From the NCBI RefSeq assembly GCF_003967555.1, contig NZ_BIFS01000001.1, forward strand, positions 2,480,001 through 2,544,000: a DNA stretch of 64,000 nucleotides, in the 5' to 3' direction. Each line of letters begins with the position of its first letter. Position 1 is the first letter of the stretch. Source of the stretch: Dictyobacter kobayashii. GTDB taxonomy: Bacteria; Chloroflexota; Ktedonobacteria; Ktedonobacterales; Ktedonobacteraceae. The notes below the pieces were generated by a model. That model saw only the letters and a program-made list of their open reading frames with translations. It was not told the DNA's origin and searched no databases. Shown here piece by piece: positions 26,501 through 35,071 of this stretch. Position numbers and translations under genes: made by a program.

Positions 26501-28155
26501 CGCTGGCAGATTGGCCAGCGGCCTTTAGGCCCATTGTTTATAATTATCTGACGACGTTGGATGCTAATCGGCTCAGCCAACCTGATACGCTGGAGCTATT
26601 ACAACGGCTCCAACAGCGTAGCCAATCCACCGAGCAAACACTGAGTACAGAACTTGCTATCTATGTCAATGGATGGCTGTATATTGCCAAACTCCTGGCC
26701 CAGCCTGCAGAGAGTAAACACTGGGTGCGGCTGGCCAGGCCACAACTTGGGCAGATGCTTCATCTACAGGCGGAGGCGCGTGCTACGCTGACCGAGGTAC
26801 TCTGGCCTGTTCTGGTCAGCAATTTGAATAGTGAAATGGATCTCACCCGTGTGCTCGATAATCTGGGTCCGACCCTGACCGGCACTCCCCTGGAAGATGA
26901 AGCTGAGACCGAGACTGGAACCACGCTGCTCCTGGGCATGGCCGCCCAGATGGCTACCTACCATCAACAAAAACAGGATGTCGGACGCCTGGTTCCTTAT
27001 CTCAAGGTAGCCCTGGAGCAGGCACAGGAGACGCTATATCCCAAAAACGAAGCCTTTCTTACTACGTTCTTTCAGACACTATGTGGGGATCTGAATATAG
27101 CCGATTATGAGCGGCTCAATGCTCATAGCGATCTCTGGCCAGCCGATTTTAAAGATGTCTGGCAAACTTATATACAACAGCAGCACGATAAAAATACCGC
27201 CCTGGTTCTGGTCGCCTTTAAAAAAGCTATTCAGACCGAAGATGTTGAGGGCATTACCCAGGCATATCAGCAAGTACTTAAAGAAGTTGCCTATCCTGGT
27301 ACCCACGTCAATCAGCAGGAGAGAGATATCGCCTTGCTGGCTGGCGATGTTGTCAGCGCCTATAAACTAATGGATCAGGGGGCACTCTTCCAGGCCCATC
27401 AGGAGGTCAAAAACTCTCCTTATAAGGATCAGATCAAGTATTCGCCAGAGATTGAGCATGCCATTGCGAATTTGCCAGAACTGCCACAGCCCAAAGCCAA
27501 AACGACCCGGCCGTTACTCAAACATCGCAATTCACAGATGCTTACGAAACTGGCGGCCCAGCCGAATGCGGAAATCCTCAAGGCGCTTGAGCAATCGGTA
27601 CAGGAGACCAATGCCCGTACCAGCATTGGCACGGTCCAATCGAAGTCAATTATGTTGGATCAGTTGAATAAGATTCATGCCTTTAAGCGCCTCTATATGG
27701 GCTACCGGCTGACGATACTGGATACAAAAATCAAAAATGCGCCCTGGAACAGCAAAGATAGAACTTATTATAAAAAGGAAAAGAAAGATCTACAGGAGTG
27801 GCAACGCCAGAATGATCAGTTTCTACGCCAGAAATCGCTGGATGATTTGATCGATAACGTCTTTATTAATTCAGGCATTGAATCGAGGATCAAGCAGGGC
27901 CAGTGTGGGATCGAGGATTTCTTGCTGGAACAGCGCGTGCTTGAGCAATTCCGCACCTTCAAGCCAGAGGACTATGAAGCATTGATTAAGATGCATAACT
28001 TTTCTGAGACGGATGTAAAACAGGTGCTGCGTATCTTCCGTCGCCGCGAGCGCTTTGCGGAACGTCTCCTGAAAGAGCGCTATGATCTGGATAGCTGGCT
28101 GGATGAGCGCAAAAAGCTTTATCAAGATCAGATCCAGATAGAGTCTGGCTGGTAG
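23596..28155 (+). CDS. Giant GAP1-like protein (GTPase-associated protein 1 type N-terminal region)
   Basis: A 1519-residue soluble protein. The N-terminal 330 residues begin LWYTWSTRGFGGAGFQIRAASPGF and include FVRAKQEYILVHKCYCPPDG, GNFFSHLI, REAIAVWGSSYW and a block ending ELTFSTYERLDAER. This pattern matches my memory of the GAP1-N domain described in GTPase-centred biological conflict systems. The middle 1000 residues are Trp/Leu-rich helical repeats without a motif I can name, and the last 200 are strongly charged and coiled-coil-like. No GTPase, MoxR or vWA gene is adjacent, so here it is solitary. It ends 14 bases from a convergent MBL-fold gene. The ribosome site before the ATG is poor. 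Family assignment is from residue patterns only. Confidence 0.6.
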   Translation: MKTESEQLWYTWSTRGFGGAGFQIRAASPGFFEGNNSVALDSERIQALLKHVRYVLPQNTKDSSDVPPLQTPVSLAFVRAKQEYILVHKCYCPPDGISTTGNFFSHLITDLPEVSSPAGPITFSAREAIAVWGSSYWKNHDELPEATQELPRVTFPSLQEPGTTATDSEKMRGGSLSSEDLKQLKREQLEFMLRAFLMRQPGQRIYIAADPEVVARLLWGLTHCLPRTLDIVRELTFSTYERLDAERATPLYGRKEEDQSYPTITGTCWPTSSSSDLPVAYYQDQGVNGYALNCYSGRSTPLMPDGVLARFVLFSVDCLLNDNNHTFRELTEIIKQAEQEQCRDLEHFMRVYLSYQETLSQNDVQELIQIIKLRLDNIVDEEIMLLADLERLRRPNVQRSIVQWIARNRSWWENTCRQDLVTFFACLDKYANYPLPSNIQHVIDTLQATMTELGQRIAEQVNEAISSNNTDYMYFWMDMLELTAPMHQATHVWLLLIQGMQADDLNIPVFQRWWQVKGESIFVAIHQAFKLPGNDNLNTALTPFGKNVVDKILEAIQNEDRWAIDNWQEKLIKIASPREDPLVWIYLFQHIVNHPYQQIYWEWWNAYGKHGAEELNQLSRQHPNVADKLYQVGDLIIRNIVLLIQQEDPFKVLQSSPNWPIWSIWNEMLSTLIPLIDSEVGACKIWLDLWGNLWPYIFTPTYEQWWQRQGSETSIIIRQCAEKHPQSEVAQNIADFIFESILPLTYDLIDLMLEQDEGAPQEDPRNNLFILLRVLLNAIPKHHQETVWIDNEGGLFEYLTQTIQTTVDEVYPWEMHRALLETWARVEVMHTHPALYPWLNVSWGTIGRLIGNEQLPEAWHRIAVEGVLLNPVTLEAPQLKSLLQSNQSWQVFQPILQNNIASTETAPIALNFFQHLVEIGYADKTRVLSSLLLSARELPTVVQDLLQLAQLTVAETANFLEQDCQDMLALADWPAAFRPIVYNYLTTLDANRLSQPDTLELLQRLQQRSQSTEQTLSTELAIYVNGWLYIAKLLAQPAESKHWVRLARPQLGQMLHLQAEARATLTEVLWPVLVSNLNSEMDLTRVLDNLGPTLTGTPLEDEAETETGTTLLLGMAAQMATYHQQKQDVGRLVPYLKVALEQAQETLYPKNEAFLTTFFQTLCGDLNIADYERLNAHSDLWPADFKDVWQTYIQQQHDKNTALVLVAFKKAIQTEDVEGITQAYQQVLKEVAYPGTHVNQQERDIALLAGDVVSAYKLMDQGALFQAHQEVKNSPYKDQIKYSPEIEHAIANLPELPQPKAKTTRPLLKHRNSQMLTKLAAQPNAEILKALEQSVQETNARTSIGTVQSKSIMLDQLNKIHAFKRLYMGYRLTILDTKIKNAPWNSKDRTYYKKEKKDLQEWQRQNDQFLRQKSLDDLIDNVFINSGIESRIKQGQCGIEDFLLEQRVLEQFRTFKPEDYEALIKMHNFSETDVKQVLRIFRRRERFAERLLKERYDLDSWLDERKKLYQDQIQIESGW

Positions 28156-28169
28156 GCCTCGGTTCTCTC

Positions 28170-29033
28170 TTAACCTCGAGGCTGCACGGTGGGGACCTCA
28201 AAGGTATAGGTATCTCCGCGCACCAGATAATGTACACGCTCCGCCAATCTGGCTTCTTCTACCTCCGTTTGAAAGTCTCTCAATGGGGATGTGAAGACCG
28301 AGTAGTCATTGTAATGAACCGGAATAGCTGTGCGTGGATTGATTAACTCGATCATCTTGACTCCCTGCTTACCATCCATCGTCAACATAACTTTGAACAG
28401 CCTGGTGCCTCCCAGATGAAGAATAGCCAGGTCGATCTCGTGATAGCGCCGGGGGATCTCACGCAATTTGTTGTACATCAAGGTATCGCCGGTAATATAG
28501 ATACTAAAGCGTGCTTGACCTGGGGATTCAAATTCGAGCATGCTACCCATCACTGGTGGTAGTAAACGATAGAGCGGCCCTGGCCCATGTTTACCCGGCA
28601 TGGCGGTAATGTGCAGGCGCTGTGCACCTTTCTCCAGCGTTAAGGTCTGCCAGGTTGATAGGGGATAGATGCGATAAAAGTGCAGTTTTCTTAATGCCTC
28701 GGCAGCCTGAGGAGTTGTGGTAATCGCGACCCCTTTGTTCAGGTCACGGGCCACGCCACGGTCAAAATGATCCTCATGCATATGGGATAGTAGCACCATA
28801 TCCAGCGGCGGCAATTCAGCCAGGCTGATCGCTGGATTCTGCAAGCGCTCTGCTTTGAGGCCATATCCTAGATGCACATGCTCACCACGATGTAAAAAAT
28901 TAGGGTCGGTCAGAATAGTGAAGCCCGCATAACGCAATAACATTGTTGCATTACCAATAAAGAAGAGCGAACCCTGACCAGTCTGAGTTTTATCCTCTGC
29001 GCCTGGTAACACTACCGTATGCCTGAAATCCAT
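28170..29033 (-). CDS. MBL-fold metallo-hydrolase (UlaG-like)
   Basis: Residues 25-45 (FFIGNATMLLRYAGFTILTDPNF) and the metal motif HMHEDHFD (HxHxDH) near residue 90, the later His in GKHGPG, the Asp in YITGDTLMY and the C-terminal His in IPVHYNDY define a two-zinc metallo-beta-lactamase-fold hydrolase close to the UlaG/N-acyl-phosphatidylethanolamine-phospholipase-D-like branch. It is cytoplasmic, 287 residues long, with no signal peptide. The substrate cannot be inferred. Start is ATG at 29033 behind AAAAGGAAGAG. Confidence 0.88.
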   Translation of the reverse strand: MDFRHTVVLPGAEDKTQTGQGSLFFIGNATMLLRYAGFTILTDPNFLHRGEHVHLGYGLKAERLQNPAISLAELPPLDMVLLSHMHEDHFDRGVARDLNKGVAITTTPQAAEALRKLHFYRIYPLSTWQTLTLEKGAQRLHITAMPGKHGPGPLYRLLPPVMGSMLEFESPGQARFSIYITGDTLMYNKLREIPRRYHEIDLAILHLGGTRLFKVMLTMDGKQGVKMIELINPRTAIPVHYNDYSVFTSPLRDFQTEVEEARLAERVHYLVRGDTYTFEVPTVQPRG

Positions 29034-29416
29034 AGCATGTCTCTTCCTTTTATGCTAATGCCGCTGTGGCAAGGGAACCTGATAAGAAACCTTACTTACC
29101 CTCATCACGTCTTGTAACTCCTGCGGGTAACATATTTTTCTCTATTCCTTATATTGTCGCCAGATTATGCAAAGAACTGAAGAGCAATAAAGACATTAGT
29201 ACTAGAAAATATCTCTACATAAGTAGAGATATTGAATTGTTGTGTATAAATATATTACTGATATAAGAATGGCCTTATACCGCTCTCTTCCTGGAGATCA
29301 ACACCACTATTAATGATCTCATTTGTGCCAATTAGCTCTGATGGTCCGGGCAAATATTCTTATATATCTTTATGTTTTTATTTTGTTGATTTTGTCTTCC
29401 CTGAGGAAAAAATTGT
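29034..29416. other. Divergent intergenic region
   Basis: Between the MBL-fold and sedolisin genes. A hairpin with 11-bp arms AATATCTCTAC/GTAGAGATATT and an ATAA loop lies at 29208-29233. No gene is visible. Both promoters must lie here. Confidence 0.4.
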
Positions 29417-32400
29417 ATGGAAGCACCTATGCAAGGGGAGAAAAACCAGACTGGCGCTTTTTCTCGCATTAAGCGTCCGCTGGCTTTTGTCCCGCTTACT
29501 AGTTTCGCACTTGTGGTTCTTATTATTCTGGCATATTTTTCCCCGCTTAACTTTCTCAGAAATGCTCAGGCTGCCAGTATTACCCCACTTCCCGGCATTC
29601 GTACCCATCTGACAACGAGCAGTCGTATGTCAGCCGAGGCTGATCCAAATACGCCGCTAACAATTGCGATTGGCCTGCGCATGCATAACCAGGATGGCCT
29701 GGAACAGTATGTAAAAGATACCAGCCAGACTAAAAATAAGCTTAAGCGTGCGCTCACTTCGGAGCAGTTGCTGCAGGCCTATAGCCCCTTCCCCGCTGAA
29801 CAACAGGCTGTCATTGACTATATGCAGCAAAATGGTTTTACAACCACCCAGACCTTTAAGCATCGCCTGGTAGTTGGTTTCAGTGGCACCATTGGACAGG
29901 CTGAACAGGCTTTTCATATCTCGATCAATAACTATACAGCCAAAAATGGTCAGAGCTTCTACGCACCTGCGACCGATCCCCAGGTGCCTTCAACGATCGC
30001 CCCTTACATTTCAACCATTCAAGGGCTCGACAATACGGTACGTTATAGCCATGGACCAGTCGCTCCCGTGAAACCTGGCCAGCACACAGCGCTGAGCGCT
30101 AACGCGACCAGCAACGCGGTAACTTGTCCAGGCAATGAGCCTGCTGGCAAAACTCCGGTCTACTATACACCAGGCCAGATCAAGAGCGCATACAATACTA
30201 CAGCGCTACAAAATACTTTTAAAGGTGATGGCCAGCATGTAGCCCTGGTGGAGTTCAGTGACTATAAGAGTGCTGATATCCAGTCTTACGCTAATTGCTT
30301 TGGTGGCAATACAGTTCCTGTCACCAGGATCAAAGCGGACCAGCAAGGTGGTAACATTGACGATGGTACAGTTGAAGCCGAGCTAGATATGGAACTGATT
30401 TTGAGTACAGCCCCTCGCCTGGCTGGCTTGCATGTCTACGAGACACAGAATACCGCGCAGGGCAACCTCTTGATGTGGGGTCAGATTATTGCTGACGCCG
30501 TTCCTGTGGTCAGCACAAGCTGGGGTATCTGTGAGGCCGATATGACCCCTTCAGATTTCCAGACTGAGAATAGTCTGTTCGCCATTGCTGCCGCCCAGGG
30601 ACAAAGCATCTTTGCTGCTTCGGGCGATTCTGGTAGTAGCGGCAACTTGAATACTGGCAGCAATTGCGCGGATAGCAATTTTCACGTCCTTGATCCAGCG
30701 TCTCAGCCCTATGTAACGGGCGTTGGTGGTACTTCACTGTATATCAATAGCAATGGTACATACAATCGCGAGAGCACCTGGAACAGCCAGAATGGAGCAT
30801 CTGGTGGTGGTATCAGCACCCAGTGGGCAATGCCCAGCTGGCAGCAAAATGTCACCAAATATACTCCCACTCAATCGTGCGGCAGCAGCACAGGTTATTG
30901 CCGCCAGGTACCCGATGTATCCTTAAGCGCAGATCCGAGTTATGGCTACCTGATGTATGTTAGCCCCTGTAATACCAATGGTACTTGCCCCTCGCCTAAC
31001 TGGTATGATATTGGTGGCACCTCGGCAGCGGCACCTATGTTCGCGGCCTATACGGCGCTGGCTAATCAGCAATCCCTGAGCCAGGGCTACTTCAACCTTG
31101 GTTTCATGAATCCGTTGCTTTATGGCCTGGCCCAGAACCCAACTCTGTATGCCAACGACTTCCATGACATTACAACAGGAAACAATAATCTGGTTGGTGG
31201 TAGTCAATATGCGGCAACTGGTGGCTATGATCTGGCTACCGGCCTGGGTACGGTAAAAAGTGGTACGCTCTTCAGCGATCTGGTCAATCTGGCTGGTGCA
31301 CAAACTGGCACACGTAAATCACCGGCAGCCACCAAGTGGTACTTCGCCGAAGGTAATGTCGGCGATGCCTTCGAGGAGTTTATCTCCATTCTAAATCCAA
31401 GTACCACCCAGACAGCCAATGTATACGTTCACTATCTCTTCCCCAAGGGTGCTCCTGCCCTTGTTATCCACCAGGTTCCACCCAGCACACGTGGTACCGT
31501 CTCAGTGATGAAAGACATCAACTATCCAGAAAACAAACCGGCTCGTACCTCGGTCTCGGTGATTGTAGAGTCTGTACCAAATAGTAATGGCGTGGCGGTG
31601 CCGATTGTGGCTGAGCGCCCGATGTACTTTAACTTTGCTAATCGTGTTTTGAGTGGTACCGACGTGATTGGCACTAATGATGCAACACAGACCAATTTCT
31701 ACTTTGCCATTGGTGACACCCGACAAACCTCGGACTCCAAACAGTATTACAATACTTTTATCACCATGCTCAATCCTAGTACAACCACGACGGCGACCGT
31801 GACCGCTACTTACTACGCGAATGGGCAGGTGTTAAATACCGATACGGTCAATCTAGGACCCATGCAGCGCGGTACGCTTAATCCAGCCAGTAAGAATATT
31901 CATCAGCAGATATCGATGAAGATAACTTCAAGTATCGGTATTGTGGTTGAACGGCCAATGTACTTTGTGGATAACATCCCCACCGCTGGTGGCTCGATCT
32001 CTGGAGCGACCACAGCGGTAGCCGCCTCTGCCACTAGCAAAGATTGGCTCTTCGCTGAGGGCAATACAGGATCGACTGGATCGAAATATCAGGAAAATCT
32101 GGCTCTGGCCAATTTCACCGCTGCACCTACCAACGCACAGGTCAAATTGATCTATGACAACGGTCAGGTCCAGACCATACCGGTGACGGTTCCTGCTTAC
32201 AGCCAGTATGTGGTTGATGTTAATGCGGCCCGGGCGCAATTTGGCAATGGCACAGATGGTGTTTCTATCGCTGTACACAATGATGATGGTGCCATTGTGG
32301 CAGAGCGCTTTAGCTACTTTAGCTTCAATCGAAGCCTGGCTAATGGTACAGTGAAGGTTATTACTGGAGGTGACGACGCGGTTGGTGAAGCCAATGCGAC

Positions 32401-32764
32401 CGGTCATACCGCGTATTCCTTCGCCGAAGGCTATACAATAGATCCCAATTATGAACAGCTGACCCTGTTCAATCCTGATGCCAATAACACAATCCATGTT
32501 GCTGTAACGATCTATGCCCACAATACTGTGGTACAAAAAACTGTGGAGATGAAGCCGCTTAAACGTACTATTATCAATATCAATGATATTGTGGTACCGA
32601 TGGCGCAGGCCTATCCTATGTCTGGTGGGGCGTATAATGTCTCTATGAGTGTACAGGGCCTTGATGGTCATGTGGTTGCGGAACGTGTTTATTACTTTGT
32701 CTCTGGTAATGTCTCTCATGGTGGTACTACCATGTTCGGCTACACCAATGATTCTTTCATCTAG
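29417..32764 (+). CDS. Secreted S53 sedolisin peptidase with four C-terminal YFAEG repeats
   Basis: A large secreted acid-type serine-carboxyl peptidase. Order: signal peptide/TM (LTSFALVVLIILAYFSPL, residues about 27-44); a pro-kumamolisin activation domain (about 60-215); the catalytic S53 domain (about 245-620) with the Glu/Asp pair in TVEAELDMELIL, the oxyanion region around TSWGICEADMT, the nucleophile in GGTSAAAPMF, and the calcium site in FHDITTGNN. Then four roughly 115-residue repeats start WYFAEGNVG (about 640), FYFAIGDT (about 759), WLFAEGNTG (about 875) and YSFAEGYT (about 999), like DUF5719 modules, probably for surface or substrate binding. Start: ATG 29417 with GAGGA 9 bases upstream. 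At 1115 residues it is about twice a normal sedolisin. Confidence 0.92.
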   Translation: MEAPMQGEKNQTGAFSRIKRPLAFVPLTSFALVVLIILAYFSPLNFLRNAQAASITPLPGIRTHLTTSSRMSAEADPNTPLTIAIGLRMHNQDGLEQYVKDTSQTKNKLKRALTSEQLLQAYSPFPAEQQAVIDYMQQNGFTTTQTFKHRLVVGFSGTIGQAEQAFHISINNYTAKNGQSFYAPATDPQVPSTIAPYISTIQGLDNTVRYSHGPVAPVKPGQHTALSANATSNAVTCPGNEPAGKTPVYYTPGQIKSAYNTTALQNTFKGDGQHVALVEFSDYKSADIQSYANCFGGNTVPVTRIKADQQGGNIDDGTVEAELDMELILSTAPRLAGLHVYETQNTAQGNLLMWGQIIADAVPVVSTSWGICEADMTPSDFQTENSLFAIAAAQGQSIFAASGDSGSSGNLNTGSNCADSNFHVLDPASQPYVTGVGGTSLYINSNGTYNRESTWNSQNGASGGGISTQWAMPSWQQNVTKYTPTQSCGSSTGYCRQVPDVSLSADPSYGYLMYVSPCNTNGTCPSPNWYDIGGTSAAAPMFAAYTALANQQSLSQGYFNLGFMNPLLYGLAQNPTLYANDFHDITTGNNNLVGGSQYAATGGYDLATGLGTVKSGTLFSDLVNLAGAQTGTRKSPAATKWYFAEGNVGDAFEEFISILNPSTTQTANVYVHYLFPKGAPALVIHQVPPSTRGTVSVMKDINYPENKPARTSVSVIVESVPNSNGVAVPIVAERPMYFNFANRVLSGTDVIGTNDATQTNFYFAIGDTRQTSDSKQYYNTFITMLNPSTTTTATVTATYYANGQVLNTDTVNLGPMQRGTLNPASKNIHQQISMKITSSIGIVVERPMYFVDNIPTAGGSISGATTAVAASATSKDWLFAEGNTGSTGSKYQENLALANFTAAPTNAQVKLIYDNGQVQTIPVTVPAYSQYVVDVNAARAQFGNGTDGVSIAVHNDDGAIVAERFSYFSFNRSLANGTVKVITGGDDAVGEANATGHTAYSFAEGYTIDPNYEQLTLFNPDANNTIHVAVTIYAHNTVVQKTVEMKPLKRTIININDIVVPMAQAYPMSGGAYNVSMSVQGLDGHVVAERVYYFVSGNVSHGGTTMFGYTNDSFI

Positions 32765-32783
32765 TAAAAGAGTGTAGGTTTTG

Positions 32784-32827
32784 AAGAGGTTTCTATCCCA
32801 TGGCATGGGATAGAAACCTCTTTTTTT
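32784..32827 (+). terminator. Terminator after the sedolisin gene
   Basis: A long stem (AAGAGGTTTCTATCCCATG paired with its complement) is followed by seven T bases, 20 bases after the stop codon. Confidence 0.85.
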
Positions 32828-32836
32828 AGCTGGCGG

Positions 32837-33125
32837 GCGTGCGCATCCGCGCCCGAGCCTTGTTTTTATATGTTGTGGCAAATGTGCAGCGCACATTTGC
32901 CACAACATATAAAAACAATTTTCATCCTGGCTACCCAAACATCTTTGCTGCTTTTATCAGGTGCTCCGGCATATGGGCGGCATACATTTGCCATATCCTA
33001 TTAAAACGGGAGTGGTATCCGAGGCTCTCAAACTTCCTTGCTGGTGGTGGTTTTATAGGTGTGGTAACATGGGCTCCGCCCCATGTTACCACACCTTAAA
33101 CCGGTTCGGGCGCGGATGCGCACGT
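32837..33125. repeat. Palindromic repeat element E (family 1, complete)
   Basis: Left terminus GCGTGCGCATCCGCGCCCGA (32837) and right terminus, its reverse complement, at 33104-33125. Inside the left end is a perfect hairpin (arms 32863-32887 and 32891-32915, 3-base loop); inside the right end is a second hairpin (33057-33073 with 33080-33096) of different sequence. There is no tandem array between them. The order is identical to elements A and D. The remaining sequence to 33290 shows nothing else. Confidence 0.85.
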
Positions 33126-33290
33126 ACACACATGGTGGCAAACGTCCCCCACACTCCTCAAATTCTCTTTAATATAAAGATCAGAAAAGCTTGCACTCGA
33201 ATAGAGTGACAAATATTGTATACTGGCAGCAAGATAGTAGTAAAAGGTAGAGTTAAATAAAACCGCTCCGACTAGAGAAAGAAAATAAAG

Positions 33291-33590
33291 ATGCAGTATA
33301 TTGATGCTACTACTATTCAACTCGAAGCACTTTTTTTGTCGCTCCCCGATGGTGTCATTATTAAAAACCTCGCGGGTAAGATTCAACGTATCAATCCGGC
33401 TGCTCAAGACCTTTTTGAATTGGCTTCAGAAAACAAATATCAGGGTATGCCTTTTGAACAATTTATAAATCAATACCATCCACACGAGATTAAGCTTTTT
33501 CCTTCCCATAAGATGAAACAAGATCCCAGTGAAGACAAAAAAAAGCGCCCACAGCTGATGCTACCTCTACCAAACGTACTGAGATTATGA
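33291..33590 (+). CDS. N-terminal half-PAS fragment of a sensor histidine kinase
   Basis: A 99-residue frame holding the first half of a PAS domain (LEALFLSLPDGVIIKNLAGKI ... INPAAQDLFELA ... EQF). It overlaps the downstream kinase frame by ATGA at 33587-33590. The PAS second half, PSGRYICVDVTCTPL, is the very start of the next ORF, so the two belong to one protein. An A8 run at 33537-33544 holds a slippery A-AAA-AAG in the correct phase; a one-base backward slip there joins both frames with no stop between. The hydrophilic linker that results is typical of PAS loops. Confidence 0.7.
   Translation: MQYIDATTIQLEALFLSLPDGVIIKNLAGKIQRINPAAQDLFELASENKYQGMPFEQFINQYHPHEIKLFPSHKMKQDPSEDKKKRPQLMLPLPNVLRL
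33537..33545 (+). promoter_or_regulatory. Slippery A8 run, candidate -1 frameshift site
   Basis: In the upstream frame the codons read AAA AAA AAG; the heptamer A AAA AAG (33539-33545) is the same kind used for -1 frameshifting in dnaX. After a -1 slip the next codon is GCG at 33545, in the frame of the kinase ORF, with no stop until 35050. A missing A in the assembly would have the same effect, so this is either recoding, transcript slippage or a base error. Confidence 0.45.
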
Positions 33591-35050
33591 AGGTGCCATC
33601 CGGGCGCTATATCTGTGTCGATGTAACCTGTACACCACTAAAGGACAATCAGCAGCATCCTCTTGGAAGTATATGCCTTTTTCATGACATGACCGCACTA
33701 TACCAGGCGGAACTTAATACACATCAGGCCAATAAAGCCATTTTCACTTTGATCAAAGCCATTTCGAATATTCACGATTCCATCTATCCATCTTCAAATG
33801 AAGATACTCTGTTGCTACCAACTTCAATCAGTAATATTGGTAAACAGCTGACCGATTTAATTAGCCAGTTACTACAGACGCCGGCGGTCTTGCTGATTTC
33901 TTTCAAGCCACCCGACCAGAAAATATATTATGTAGCGATCAGTGGATTGCCCTCCCAATTAGCCCAGCTGCGCCAACAAAATAATGGACGCTATACGCTT
34001 TCAGATTTTTTGGATCCACCTGAAATCGAAAAATTGCAGCAACATGAGGTTGTCTGCGTCGACCGCTCAGTTCAACGCAGTCCTTTTCCTATAAATAGTA
34101 CGAACTCCACACACTTTCTCTGGGTGCCCCTGATTACACAGAACCAGCTAACCGGTGTGATGATTATTGGTCGTGTCGAGCCCTGCACACAAGAAGAGAT
34201 AGAGCTAGTCAAGGCTGTAGCCACCCTGACAACATTGATCATTGAATGTGTCAAAATCTTTGCTACCCTCAAAGGACCCGAGAACGAGGGTATTGTTCTG
34301 AAAGAGACGAATGCGATCATTAACGAATTTCTGAACCTGGCCAGCCATGAGTTTCGCACACCATTAACTGTGACCATGGGGAATATCCAGCTGGCGCTAC
34401 GTCGCCTTGAGAAACTGCGCAGCCAGATAGCCGGTGGATCAGAAGAGCTGAACCGTGGCATTGAACGTATCCAGAATCCGTTGGAATATGCTTCACAGAG
34501 CGCACAAATCCATGAGCGTATGATTAGCAATATTATTGATGATTCGAGGCTACAGGCGAATGAATTAGAGTTGCACGTGAAACGTTGCAACCTGAGCGAG
34601 CTGATACGTGAGCTTGTCACAAAATATCAACAACACAACCCCGACCGCACTATTGAGCTACAGAGCGATCCTGGCGTCGAGCAGATCGAAGTTATTGCCG
34701 ATGCCAATCGTATCAAGCAAGTCATGCATATTTTTATAACTAATGCGCTGCAATATTCTCCGCGCCAGAAACCTGTTTCGGTCAGGGTCAGCAAAGATGA
34801 GCAACATGCTTATGTATATGTTCATGATGATGGGCTCGATATCGCGCCTGAGGATCAAAAACACATCTGGGAACGCTTTTATCGCGCCAAAGGCACGGCG
34901 GTCCAGAATGAGCTGGATTTAAGCCTGGGCTTGAGCCTTTATCTGTGCCATGCACTGATCCAGCTTCATCATGGTGAAGTTGGTATTGAGAGTGCGCCAG
35001 GCCAGGGAAAAACCTTCTGGTTCTCGCTCCCACTGGCCCCTCCTGAATAG
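33587..35050 (+). CDS. GAF-containing sensor histidine kinase (C-terminal part of PAS-GAF-HK)
   Basis: Frame of 487 residues starting inside a PAS domain (GRYICVDVTCTPLKDNQQ ... GSICLFHDMTALYQ). A GAF domain follows (about 60-215), then HisKA with the phospho-acceptor His in NLASHEFRTPLTVTMGN (about 254) and a HATPase domain with the N box IFITNALQYSPR, a modified G1 box (DDGLDI, with Asp in place of the usual second Gly) and G2-like LSLGLSLYLC. No membrane segments are present, so the protein is cytosolic. No response regulator is adjacent, making it an orphan. Joined to the upstream frame the protein would be about 586 residues. An M20 peptidase gene converges 21 bases later. Confidence 0.85.
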   Translation: MKVPSGRYICVDVTCTPLKDNQQHPLGSICLFHDMTALYQAELNTHQANKAIFTLIKAISNIHDSIYPSSNEDTLLLPTSISNIGKQLTDLISQLLQTPAVLLISFKPPDQKIYYVAISGLPSQLAQLRQQNNGRYTLSDFLDPPEIEKLQQHEVVCVDRSVQRSPFPINSTNSTHFLWVPLITQNQLTGVMIIGRVEPCTQEEIELVKAVATLTTLIIECVKIFATLKGPENEGIVLKETNAIINEFLNLASHEFRTPLTVTMGNIQLALRRLEKLRSQIAGGSEELNRGIERIQNPLEYASQSAQIHERMISNIIDDSRLQANELELHVKRCNLSELIRELVTKYQQHNPDRTIELQSDPGVEQIEVIADANRIKQVMHIFITNALQYSPRQKPVSVRVSKDEQHAYVYVHDDGLDIAPEDQKHIWERFYRAKGTAVQNELDLSLGLSLYLCHALIQLHHGEVGIESAPGQGKTFWFSLPLAPPE

Positions 35051-35071
35051 TTGCGCGCTTTAATGCTTCTA

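Noticed and set aside
31928..32938. 336-residue open frame opposite the sedolisin
   Set aside because: It is the antisense of the YFAEG repeat region and has no recognisable domain; the sense gene is certain.
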